Below are positions 8,532 through 15,158 of a stretch of 21,486 nt of DNA, piece by piece. Under the pieces are notes generated by a model that worked only from the letters and a program-made list of their open reading frames with translations, was not told where the DNA came from and did not search any database. Position 1 is the stretch's first letter. Each line of letters begins with the position of its first letter. The stretch comes from Deltaproteobacteria bacterium UBA6601. Its GTDB lineage: Bacteria > Myxococcota_A > UBA796 > UBA9615. Location of the stretch: NCBI GenBank assembly GCA_002433485.1, contig DJIF01000073.1:1-21486 (forward strand), in the 5' to 3' direction. Both the position numbers and the translations under genes were made by a program.

Positions 8532-8544
8532 CATAGGCAGTGAG

Positions 8545-9468
8545 ATGACTACTACTGACAAGCCTGCGGCCTTGCGCCTCATTGGTGTTCCCCTTGATCT
8601 GGGGGCCGGGCGCCGTGGTGTCGACATGGGGCCTTCCGCCTTGCGGATTGCCGGGATCACTCGAACCCTTGAGGAGATGGGCTATCTGGTGGTCGATGTC
8701 GGCAACATTGAGGTGCCTCAGCGAGAGACCCTTGAGGTCGGTGATCGTGAACTCCGTTATCTCGCGCCCATCGCGGAAGTCTGCGAGAGTCTTTATTGCG
8801 CGACTCTTGAAGCCCTTGAGGCCAATAGTCTGCCGATTGCGCTAGGTGGCGACCACTCGCTGGCGGTCGGCAGCGTGGCTGCGGCAGCGGACTTTGCCCG
8901 CTCGCGAGGTCAGCGCTTGGGTCTTATCTGGCTGGATGCTCACGGCGACATGAACAGCGCGGTCACCTCTCCGAGCGGCAACATTCACGGCATGCCGCTG
9001 TCCTGTCTGTTAGGGGATGGTGCACCCCAGCTTGCCAACATTGCGGCCCGCCAGCCGGCCCTGGACCCTGACGATGTGGTCCTGTTGGGAGTCCGCGCGA
9101 TTGACGCTGCTGAGGCCAGTGTGATTCGAGCGGCGGGGATCAAGACCATGACCATGCGGGATCTGGACAGCGTGGGCATGAGACAGGTTGTTGCGGAGAG
9201 TCTTGAGCATCTTCAGGACTGCGCTTATCTGCACATCTCTTTCGATGTGGACTTCCTTGATCCTGGCATAGCGCCAGGGGTCGGCACTCGTGTTCGTGGC
9301 GGACCAAGCTATCGGGAGGCGCATCTGGCAATGGAGTTGCTGGCCGACAGTGGTAGGGTCAGGTCGGTGGATGTAGTTGAGGTCAATCCTTGCCTTGATC
9401 GGGAGAATGCGACCGCTGAGCTGGCTGTGGAGCTGCTGGCCTCCCTGTTCGGCAAGCGTATTCTATGA
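8545..9468 (+). CDS. rocF: Arginase
   Basis: A 307-residue ureohydrolase that splits arginine to ornithine and urea using a binuclear Mn centre. Metal ligands are visible: H104 in GGDHS, D131-A-H133-G-D135, and D234-V-D236 in SFDVDFLDP. The segments SGNIHGMPL, APGVGTRVRGGPSYREAH and VEVNPCLDRENATAE favour arginase over agmatinase and closely follow the Bacillus-type enzyme. The open frame extends upstream to 8191, but that part lies inside recO, so the ATG at 8545 (13 bases after the recO stop) is taken as the start. There is no urease, ornithine or polyamine gene nearby, so the physiological role (nitrogen supply or polyamine precursor) cannot be told. Confidence 0.92.
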   Translation: MTTTDKPAALRLIGVPLDLGAGRRGVDMGPSALRIAGITRTLEEMGYLVVDVGNIEVPQRETLEVGDRELRYLAPIAEVCESLYCATLEALEANSLPIALGGDHSLAVGSVAAAADFARSRGQRLGLIWLDAHGDMNSAVTSPSGNIHGMPLSCLLGDGAPQLANIAARQPALDPDDVVLLGVRAIDAAEASVIRAAGIKTMTMRDLDSVGMRQVVAESLEHLQDCAYLHISFDVDFLDPGIAPGVGTRVRGGPSYREAHLAMELLADSGRVRSVDVVEVNPCLDRENATAELAVELLASLFGKRIL

Positions 9469-9501
9469 GCCTCTCTTGACCTTGCCATCCGCGGCTAGGG
9501 G

Positions 9502-9514
9502 TCGCATCCTGCGA
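9502..9514 (+). promoter_or_regulatory. Small hairpin just before the tlpA-like start
   Basis: TCGCA-TCC-TGCGA forms a perfect 5-base stem with a 3-base loop. It ends 5 bases before the GTG at 9520, where a ribosome binding site would normally sit; no purine-rich site is seen. It may be chance or may limit translation initiation. Confidence 0.25.
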
Positions 9515-9519
9515 TAGTT

Positions 9520-10023
9520 GTGGGTGTCCTTCAGGAACTGATTAAGAATTGGGTGTTGCCTGCGCTGGCTGCTTTGCTGCTGGTGGCTGCAGTACAGGCG
9601 TTCTCTAACTCGCGGGTTGCGGTGGTGCAGGGCGAAGCTGCACCGGATTTCGAGCTGCAGGACACCGATGGGCAGCTTCAGCGTCTGGCTGATTACCGGG
9701 GGCAGCTGGTCGTGTTGAATTTCTGGGGCACCTGGTGCCCACCCTGTATTAAAGAACTGCCGGGCTTGAACCGCTTTGCCAGCGAGCACCCTGAGGTGGT
9801 GGTCCTCGGCCTGGCTGTGGATTCAGGACGCGGCCGCCGGCTGGCCGCCGAGAAGCAGCGACTTAACATCAGTTTTCCGGTGCTGGCCGCCGAAGGTTCG
9901 GTTCAGTCGGACTACGGTGTGCGGGTTCTCCCTACCACCTTTCTGGTCGATGAGCAGGGTCTTGTGAAGGAGCATCGGGTTGGCGTGGTCTCCCATCGCA
10001 AGCTGAGCAATTGGGTCCGCTGA
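9520..10023 (+). CDS. TlpA/ResA-family thioredoxin, membrane anchored
   Basis: A 167-residue protein. An uncleaved N-terminal membrane anchor (about residues 10-27) is followed by a periplasmic thioredoxin fold of the AhpC/TSA-Redoxin (TlpA) type. The active site is W-C73-P-P-C76, the cis-Pro loop is LPTTFLVD, and the family start APDFELQDTDGQ is clear. Such proteins reduce disulfides outside the cytoplasm, for example apocytochrome c hemes or copper-site cysteines, but no partner gene is present to fix the substrate. Start is GTG at 9520: a stop at 9496-9498 closes the frame upstream. It has no visible ribosome binding site and a small hairpin precedes it. It may be read through from the arginase gene 51 bases upstream. 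Confidence 0.88.
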   Translation: MGVLQELIKNWVLPALAALLLVAAVQAFSNSRVAVVQGEAAPDFELQDTDGQLQRLADYRGQLVVLNFWGTWCPPCIKELPGLNRFASEHPEVVVLGLAVDSGRGRRLAAEKQRLNISFPVLAAEGSVQSDYGVRVLPTTFLVDEQGLVKEHRVGVVSHRKLSNWVR

Positions 10024-10037
10024 TCAGTACGTACTGA
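10024..10037. promoter_or_regulatory. Perfect 14-base palindrome, operator-like
   Basis: TCAGTACGTACTGA reads the same on both strands and starts right after the tlpA-like stop codon. It lies 61 bases before the ATG of the small downstream ORF. No U-run follows, so it is not a rho-independent terminator. A dimeric regulator site is one possible role; no regulator gene is in the window. Confidence 0.35.
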
Positions 10038-10098
10038 GTGTCACAATGGGCTTCTGTGGTTGCTGCCGACCCAGATTCGGGACTATCCTGCCTGCGCC

Positions 10099-10302
10099 AT
10101 GAACGACCGTCGCATCTCCCGTCTGCGCTACCTTGGCCGATACGTCGTCGCTGGTTGGACGATCCCTGTTGGAGTGGCGCTTGGGTTGGGCGGCTTGGCT
10201 CAGAACTGGTCGCGGGCGTTGCGGGGTCGTCCCCGCCGTACCCGACCCGAGCCTGAGGGCTACCCCGAGGACGCAGGGCTGCGTAAGGTCGGCCGCGGCT
10301 GA
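10099..10302 (+). CDS. Small basic protein with one predicted membrane segment
   Basis: A 67-residue ORF that I do not recognise. Residues 1-13 are strongly basic (N-terminal NDRRISRLRYLGR). Residues ~14-33 are hydrophobic and Gly-rich, enough for one membrane helix. The rest is a soluble Arg/Pro/Gly-rich tail ending in KVGRG. Codon third positions are mostly G or C like the neighbouring genes, which supports coding. It ends 15 bases before the epimerase ATG. No good ribosome binding site precedes the ATG. A weak promoter (TTGCTG at 10060, TATCCT at 10084, 18-base gap) would place the transcript start close to the ATG, so a near-leaderless message is possible. The upstream in-frame TTG at 10060 is a less likely start. 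It could also be a chance frame. Confidence 0.5.
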   Translation: MNDRRISRLRYLGRYVVAGWTIPVGVALGLGGLAQNWSRALRGRPRRTRPEPEGYPEDAGLRKVGRG

Positions 10303-10317
10303 GCCGCGATTGCTTTG

Positions 10318-11286
10318 ATGGAGACCTGGTTTGCAGAAGGGGCAGCCGTCCTCGTCACCGGAGGTCGGGGCTTTCTTGGTTCGCACATCTGCTTACGGCT
10401 GGCTGCGTTGGCCCCTGCTGGCTGTGAAGTGATCTCCCTGGATAATGGCACCAGGGATGCTTTCACTGCGCTCGGCCAGCCAGCGCCTGTAAACCTGCGC
10501 TTTGTTGATGGTGACCTCTTGGAGCCAGAGCAGTGGCTGGGCGAGCTTGGTCGTCCATCAGTGGTGGTGCACTGTGCTGCTTTGGCAGGGGTCTCGACCT
10601 ATTATCGAAAGCCTACTGAGGTGTTGCGGGTTAACGGTCTCGGTAGTGCTCGACTGTTTGAAGCGCTTGCCGCTTTGGATCCGGGTTTGGTTGTCAATCT
10701 AAGCACCTCTGAGGTCTATGGTCCCCATGCTGAAGGGGTTGCAGAAGGGGACCTTACTCCCATCGGGCCGATCTCTGATCCTCGCTGGGCCTATGCAGCC
10801 AGTAAGATTTTTGCTGAACATCTGCTGTTTGCCATGGCCAGAGAGCATGGCTTGTCGGTGCTCTCCTTGCGGCCTTTTAATGTCTATGGGCCCGGACAGG
10901 TGGGAGAGGGAGCGGTCCGAAATTTCTGTGAGCGGGCAGCGGCCGGGCAGGCGCTTCGCGTGACGGGTGACGGTTCTCCAAGTCGGGCTTGGCTCTATGT
11001 GGATGATTTTGTCGATGCTCTGTTTGCGCTGGTCGCGGTGCCCTCGGCTTGGGGCAGGGCCTACAATGTCGGCGCTCCTGACTCAAGGGTCTCCACCCTT
11101 GAGCTGGCTGAGTTGATCAATAAGTTGGCGGGCAATGAGGCAGGCGTGGAGTTTGAGCCTCATCCCGGTCAGGATGTTGTGCATCGCTGGCCCCGGATTG
11201 ATGCGCTGACTACCGCTACCGGATGGCGACCGCGGGTCGGCCTGGAGGATGGCCTGCGTCGGACTGTGGGGTTTTGGCAGCAATGA
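10318..11286 (+). CDS. NAD-dependent epimerase/dehydratase (extended SDR)
   Basis: A 322-residue sugar-nucleotide-modifying enzyme of the extended short-chain dehydrogenase family. The Rossmann glycine motif VLVTGGRGFLGSH is at residues ~11-23. The catalytic pair is Y159-x3-K163 in YAASK, after the Ser-rich strand NLSTSEVYGP. Substrate-side motifs LRPFNVYGPGQ and SRAWLYVDDFVDAL are typical of UDP-glucuronate decarboxylase, UDP-glucose 4-epimerase and dTDP-glucose dehydratase relatives. The exact reaction cannot be fixed. The ATG at 10318 is preferred to the adjacent TTG at 10315. The stop overlaps the next ATG (ATGA), so it is probably translated together with the permease gene. A role in surface polysaccharide synthesis is inference. 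Confidence 0.88.
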   Translation: METWFAEGAAVLVTGGRGFLGSHICLRLAALAPAGCEVISLDNGTRDAFTALGQPAPVNLRFVDGDLLEPEQWLGELGRPSVVVHCAALAGVSTYYRKPTEVLRVNGLGSARLFEALAALDPGLVVNLSTSEVYGPHAEGVAEGDLTPIGPISDPRWAYAASKIFAEHLLFAMAREHGLSVLSLRPFNVYGPGQVGEGAVRNFCERAAAGQALRVTGDGSPSRAWLYVDDFVDALFALVAVPSAWGRAYNVGAPDSRVSTLELAELINKLAGNEAGVEFEPHPGQDVVHRWPRIDALTTATGWRPRVGLEDGLRRTVGFWQQ

Positions 11287-12638
11287 GCGACGAGCAAGCT
11301 GAGGCGGGAGAGAGCGGCGGGGTGGATGAGTCTGCCGACGCCAGTGCTCAGCCCACTGCTGCCGAACAGGGTCCGGGTCCGGACCCTTCTGTAGCGGACT
11401 CGGAGACTGCAGATCCTGAGGTCGCAGCACTTAAGCCACAGGCGCAGGCGGCGCTGCGGATGCTGCGTTCGGTTCCGCTGCTTGGGGCGTTGCCTACCTG
11501 GGCGGCGGTGCTCGCGGTCCTGGGATTGGCAAGCCTGGCACTTATTCTGGTGGTGCTGGTCCTTAAGACCGGGCTTCTGGTCATCTATCAGGGGCTGGGA
11601 GGGCTGCTCAGTGTGCTCTTGGTCAGCTTGGTGCTTGCCTATCTACTGGATCCGCTCATTGATCGCTTCGAGCGGGGCGGCTGGAGCCGGAGTGTTGCCA
11701 TCGGTGTGTCGCTGGGGCTGTTTGTCGCAGCGGGATCGGTGGCGACTCTGCTGACCATTCCTTATGTGGTCACGGAGGTCAGTGACCTTGGGGACAACAT
11801 GGATGGCTACCTCAAGGCGACCGGGGAGAATCTGGTGGTTCTTGAGCGCTGGCTCAGTGAGCAAACCGGAGTCGCCGTGGACCTGCGCCTCGCTGGCCTC
11901 AGTGAACGGTTGCCTGGCCTGCTTCAGCGTCTGAATCTCGATGGCCTGGATCCCATCCGAGTGCTGGCCGGCAAGCTGGTTGGTTCCACCTTCGGTCTGC
12001 TCGGCACCGTGCTGCAGTGGTCCTTGTTGCCACTGTTTACGTTCTTCTTCCTCCGCGACTTTGACGCCATCAAGCGTGGGCTTTTTGAGCTGGTGCCTTG
12101 TCGATGGCGGCGAGATACCGTTGATCACTACCTTGAGATTGACGAGCGCATGGGTCGCTTTGTCAGAGGGCAACTCATGGTCAGCGCGATCCTCGCGGTG
12201 ATCTATTCGCTGGGGCTGGGGCTCTTCACTGACATTGATTTGGCGGTATTGGTCGGCGTATTAGCCGGCTTGCTGTTTGTAGTCCCTTACTTTGGCACCT
12301 TTCTAGGCATCATCGCTGGGAGTGTGCTGGCCTTTCTGAAGTTTGGTGTGGATGCGGAGATCCTCAAGGTCTGGGCAGTGTTTGCCGTGGGACAAGGCAT
12401 CGAGGGTGCCCTGTTGACCCCGAAGATTGTTGGTGACTCTGTAGGCTTGCACCCAGTCGTCGTGGTGCTGGCGCTGGTGGCCGGCGGCAACCTGTTCGGA
12501 TTTCTGGGGATTCTCCTCGCAGTCCCCATCGCTGCCGCGGTTCAGGTGCTGCTGGCTACGGTGCTTGGTTGGTATCGGGACTCGCAGTGGTTTCGTGAGG
12601 GTGAGGGCGACGCCCCGCTCGCGGACGAGATCCTGTGA
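11283..12638 (+). CDS. AI-2E family (PerM-type) membrane transporter
   Basis: A 451-residue integral membrane protein. The N-terminal ~60 residues are hydrophilic, acidic and Ala/Pro-rich, more than many family members have. About eight membrane segments follow (roughly residues 75-440). Family marks are AYLLDPLIDRFERGG, LLPLFTFFFLRDFDAIK, VRGQLMVSAILAVIYSLGLG, VVPYFGTFLGIIAG, and the end VGLHPVVVVLALVAGGNLFGFLGILLAVPIAA. E. coli TqsA exports the quorum signal AI-2, but most PerM-type members have unknown substrates (some are Na+/H+ antiporters), so the substrate is unknown here. The ATG at 11283 overlaps the preceding stop. A longer open frame from 11223 lies within the upstream gene and is not used. 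Confidence 0.9.
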   Translation: MSDEQAEAGESGGVDESADASAQPTAAEQGPGPDPSVADSETADPEVAALKPQAQAALRMLRSVPLLGALPTWAAVLAVLGLASLALILVVLVLKTGLLVIYQGLGGLLSVLLVSLVLAYLLDPLIDRFERGGWSRSVAIGVSLGLFVAAGSVATLLTIPYVVTEVSDLGDNMDGYLKATGENLVVLERWLSEQTGVAVDLRLAGLSERLPGLLQRLNLDGLDPIRVLAGKLVGSTFGLLGTVLQWSLLPLFTFFFLRDFDAIKRGLFELVPCRWRRDTVDHYLEIDERMGRFVRGQLMVSAILAVIYSLGLGLFTDIDLAVLVGVLAGLLFVVPYFGTFLGIIAGSVLAFLKFGVDAEILKVWAVFAVGQGIEGALLTPKIVGDSVGLHPVVVVLALVAGGNLFGFLGILLAVPIAAAVQVLLATVLGWYRDSQWFREGEGDAPLADEIL

Positions 12639-13417
12639 CCCCCGGGACGGGCGCATCTGTCCCAGCTCTGGAGCATCTCTTTCTCGGCGCGCGTTGCTAC
12701 GACGAAGTTCTTGAACTGCAGCGCTTGCATCGAAAGCAGATTCTCAACGGGTCCGGTGGTGACCTGTTGTTGACCGTTGAGCATGACCCGGGAGTGATCA
12801 CTGGCGGCCGACGCGCCCTGGCAGCAGAGTTGTTGCTGAGCAGGGAGGCGCTCGAAGGGTTGGGCGTAGAACTCCGTGAGGTAGAGCGAGGTGGGAGTTG
12901 GACCTGGCATGGGCCGGGTCAGCTCGTCGCCTATCCGCTGCTGGCCTTGCAGCGCTGGGGGCTTCGGGTGCCGGACTTCGTGGCCGGCCTCGAGTGGGCC
13001 ATGGCGCTGCTTGCCGAGGAGATGTTGGTGGCTGCTGCGGTGCATCCGGAGATCGTAGGTTTACAGCTGGGACAACTGCCTGGCCAGCCCGGTACCTGGG
13101 TGCTTAAGCCTAACGGTCAGCTGGCTAAGCTCGGTGCGGTGGGAGTTCATGTCCACCGCTTTGTGTCCCTTCATGGACTGGCACTGAACATCGCCCCGGA
13201 TCCTTGGGGCTTTGATTGGATCGTGCCTTGTGGTTTGCAGGACGTCGAAACCACCTCCTTGCTGCGCCTGGTTCATGAGTTTGGCGGACAGCCGTCCAAG
13301 CTGCCTGATCTGGAATTGGCCGCTCAGCGCCTCGCTGAGCTGCTTCCGAGCTGTTGGCAGTCCCTTCCAGCTCAGGGGCCGCTGTGTTTGGGAGAACGAT
13401 CTTGCTCTACTCGGTAG
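12635..13417 (+). CDS. lipB: Octanoyltransferase LipB
   Basis: A 260-residue lipoyl(octanoyl) transferase that moves octanoyl from acyl carrier protein to lipoyl domains, the first step of de novo lipoylation. The family motif RGGSWTWHGPGQLVAYPLL is clear, and the catalytic pair is K165 (in AKLGAVGVH) and C199 (in IVPCGL). Their 34-residue spacing equals E. coli K135/C169. HGLALNIAPD also matches. LipA, the partner that inserts sulfur, is not in the window. Start is GTG at 12635, overlapping the previous stop (GTGA). The last ~15 codons overlap the 3' end of the convergent minus-strand gene by 46 bases. Confidence 0.94.
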   Translation: MTPGTGASVPALEHLFLGARCYDEVLELQRLHRKQILNGSGGDLLLTVEHDPGVITGGRRALAAELLLSREALEGLGVELREVERGGSWTWHGPGQLVAYPLLALQRWGLRVPDFVAGLEWAMALLAEEMLVAAAVHPEIVGLQLGQLPGQPGTWVLKPNGQLAKLGAVGVHVHRFVSLHGLALNIAPDPWGFDWIVPCGLQDVETTSLLRLVHEFGGQPSKLPDLELAAQRLAELLPSCWQSLPAQGPLCLGERSCSTR

Positions 13418-14880
13418 AGAATCGCGGCTTCGTCGCGAAAGACTTCGGTCAATCCCCGGTCGTCGCTTAGCAGCTGTTCGGCTCCAGGGTAGGGGAGCAC
13501 GAGCAGGGCCCAGTCGGCCCCGAAGCTCTCGGAGATCGGCTTTGAGGGGTTGTTCCCCCAGCCCCGGCCGATGCGTTGATAAAGCTCTGACAGCTGGGGG
13601 TCGTGGAGTCCCAGGAAGTGGGGGTCAAGCCCACTGATGTAGCGGTATTGAGGGCCGTGAAAGACCAGCTCGGGGAAGTCGTTCCAGGAGAAGTGGAACA
13701 GCAGCGATTCTGCAGCAACGTGTTCGGCGGCGAAGGCCATAACTGCTGCCAGGCGCTGTGGCGGTGGTTCTTCCTTGCTGACCGCCTGGTGGAGTTGCAG
13801 GGCCGACCAGCTCAGGAGCATTCCAAGTAGCACTGTAGTCGCTGGCTTCCGCAGGACCGGCGTGAGCCTGCTACAGGCCGGCCGGAGGTCTCGCAGGGCG
13901 AGGGCAAGGCTCATGGTGCCCAGCGGAATTGAGTATTCGATGAACCGGGAGCTGCTCAGAACCCCCAACTGTGCGGCTGCGGCGCTGACCAGGAATAGGG
14001 TCGTCAGTTCAGAACGCTGCGCTCGCGCTAGCCACCACAGGGTAGCTGCTGCAGCAAGAGCAAGCAGGCCGGGCCAGCCACGCATCAACAGTGCATTGAG
14101 CCCGCCGTCGAGCCATTCCTGTCCGACAGGGAGCTGATCGGCATTGAGGACCTTGAGCACCACGTGCTGGTAGAGGTAGCGGAAGGTCCCCGGAGTGTGG
14201 GGGTGAAGTAAATAGGCTGCAATGAGGCCGCCAAGTACGGCTCCAGGACCCCGCCAGCTGGGAGCTGCCTCCATGCCTGAGCGCAGCTTGCGGGCGATGG
14301 TGAAGTGAACCAGAGATAGTGGCAACAGGATGATGGCGACGTGGTAGAGCCAGCCAAACAGCAAGGACAGCACGAACAAGGTGCGGTGGCGTTCCCGGCT
14401 CATCGCCCACAGGGACCAGATCAGCAGGGCGAGGCTGAGTGCCTGGACACGCGGCATCTGCAAACGCAGCAGGAAGTGCCAGCTCAGCGCTATGGGTAGC
14501 AGGGCAAAGAGCAGTGGGCTGGAGCATTGCTCAAGGCGAAGCAAGCGATAGCAGGCCACCACAGCCACCGCGGCGAAGACTGCGGCGCCCGCTTTTGCCG
14601 CAGCAATGCCGGGTAGCAGCAAGGTGAAGGGCTTGAGCAGCAGATGGAACAGCAACTGGTGGTCGATCCAGCCGGTCGAAAAGATCGTGTGCGGCAGCCA
14701 GGGCATGTCGCCCAGAGGCCGGTAGGCCATGCGAATATGGAAGAAACCATCGCTGCCTATGATCTGGGGAAAGCTGAATTGAATCGCCAGGGATCCCAGC
14801 CCGACTGCTACCGCGGCGAGCCCAGCCAACAGCTTGTCTCGGGCTGTTTCTGGGCTCGATTCGGTGCCCTTAGTGGACAT
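13372..14880 (-). CDS. Polytopic membrane protein, likely GT-C / STT3-like glycosyltransferase
   Basis: About 502 residues with roughly ten hydrophobic segments and a soluble C-terminal domain of ~150 residues. Near the first external loop (residues 43-50) sits GSDGFFHIR. This looks like the DxD/D-x-x-x-H motif after the first membrane helix of oligosaccharyltransferases (STT3/PglB, typically DPYYHYR) and other GT-C glycosyltransferases. This suggests a lipid-linked-sugar-using enzyme of the inner membrane, but it is a motif-level inference. No WWDYG-type sequence is seen in the soluble part, so a generic GT-C enzyme is more likely than true STT3. ATG at 14880 has GAGG 12 bases upstream; ATG at 14898 and TTG at 14934 are alternatives. 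The 3' end overlaps lipB by 46 bases. Confidence 0.75.
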   Translation of the reverse strand: MSTKGTESSPETARDKLLAGLAAVAVGLGSLAIQFSFPQIIGSDGFFHIRMAYRPLGDMPWLPHTIFSTGWIDHQLLFHLLLKPFTLLLPGIAAAKAGAAVFAAVAVVACYRLLRLEQCSSPLLFALLPIALSWHFLLRLQMPRVQALSLALLIWSLWAMSRERHRTLFVLSLLFGWLYHVAIILLPLSLVHFTIARKLRSGMEAAPSWRGPGAVLGGLIAAYLLHPHTPGTFRYLYQHVVLKVLNADQLPVGQEWLDGGLNALLMRGWPGLLALAAAATLWWLARAQRSELTTLFLVSAAAAQLGVLSSSRFIEYSIPLGTMSLALALRDLRPACSRLTPVLRKPATTVLLGMLLSWSALQLHQAVSKEEPPPQRLAAVMAFAAEHVAAESLLFHFSWNDFPELVFHGPQYRYISGLDPHFLGLHDPQLSELYQRIGRGWGNNPSKPISESFGADWALLVLPYPGAEQLLSDDRGLTEVFRDEAAILYRVEQDRSPKHSGP

Positions 14881-14943
14881 CGTTGACGGTGGCCTCATGG
14901 GGCGATTTTCGACTTGTGGAGCAGTATCGCGCAAGGGGTGGCA

Positions 14944-14971
14944 TTGACAGTGAGCTGCAGATTGCTAGATT
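14944..14971 (+). promoter_or_regulatory. Sigma-70-type promoter of the tRNA-Val gene
   Basis: Perfect -35 TTGACA (14944-14949), a 16-base spacer, and an extended -10 TGC-TAGATT (TAGATT at 14966-14971). A G+C-rich stretch (CCCCTCCGCC) follows, where a stringent-control discriminator would sit. The tRNA begins about 30 bases downstream. Together this is typical of stable-RNA promoters. Confidence 0.7.
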
Positions 14972-15001
14972 CCCCTCCGCCTCGGGTTTCCTGAGGGCTG
15001 A

Positions 15002-15076
15002 AGGCACGTAGCTCAGTGGTAGAGCACTACCCTGACGCGGTAGTGGTCGCCAGTTCGATCCTGGCCGTGCCTACCA
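15002..15076 (+). tRNA. tRNA-Val (anticodon GAC)
   Basis: A complete cloverleaf can be drawn. The 7-base acceptor pairs 15002-15008 with 15066-15072 without mismatch. The D stem is GCTC/GAGC. The anticodon stem CTACC/GGTAG carries loop CTGACGC, giving anticodon GAC, which reads valine GUC and GUU. The variable loop has five bases, and the T stem GCCAG/CTGGC carries loop TTCGATC. The 3' CCA (15074-15076) is encoded. It is a single gene with its own promoter and terminator, not part of a tRNA cluster. Confidence 0.96.
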
Positions 15077-15081
15077 ACGAG

Positions 15082-15113
15082 ACGGCTCCGGTAGTACCGG
15101 GGCCGTTTTTTTT
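15082..15113 (+). terminator. Rho-independent terminator of the tRNA-Val gene
   Basis: An 11-base stem (15082-15092 with 15096-15106, one G-T pair) with a 3-base loop, followed by a run of eight T (15106-15113). It sits 5 bases after the tRNA CCA. It works on the + strand only, as no T-run is on the other side. Confidence 0.9.
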
Positions 15114-15158
15114 GGTTCTTTACGGTTGTGTAGTGGAGCATCCGCTGGCCAGTTGGGT

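Noticed and set aside
8191..8544. Upstream extension of the arginase frame
   Set aside because: Would overlap recO by more than 340 bases; arginase homology begins after the ATG at 8545.
9476..9481. TTGACC as a promoter for the tlpA-like gene
   Set aside because: No acceptable -10 hexamer 15-19 bases downstream.
11223..11282. Upstream extension of the AI-2E transporter frame
   Set aside because: Inside the epimerase gene; ATG at 11283 overlapping the stop is the natural start.
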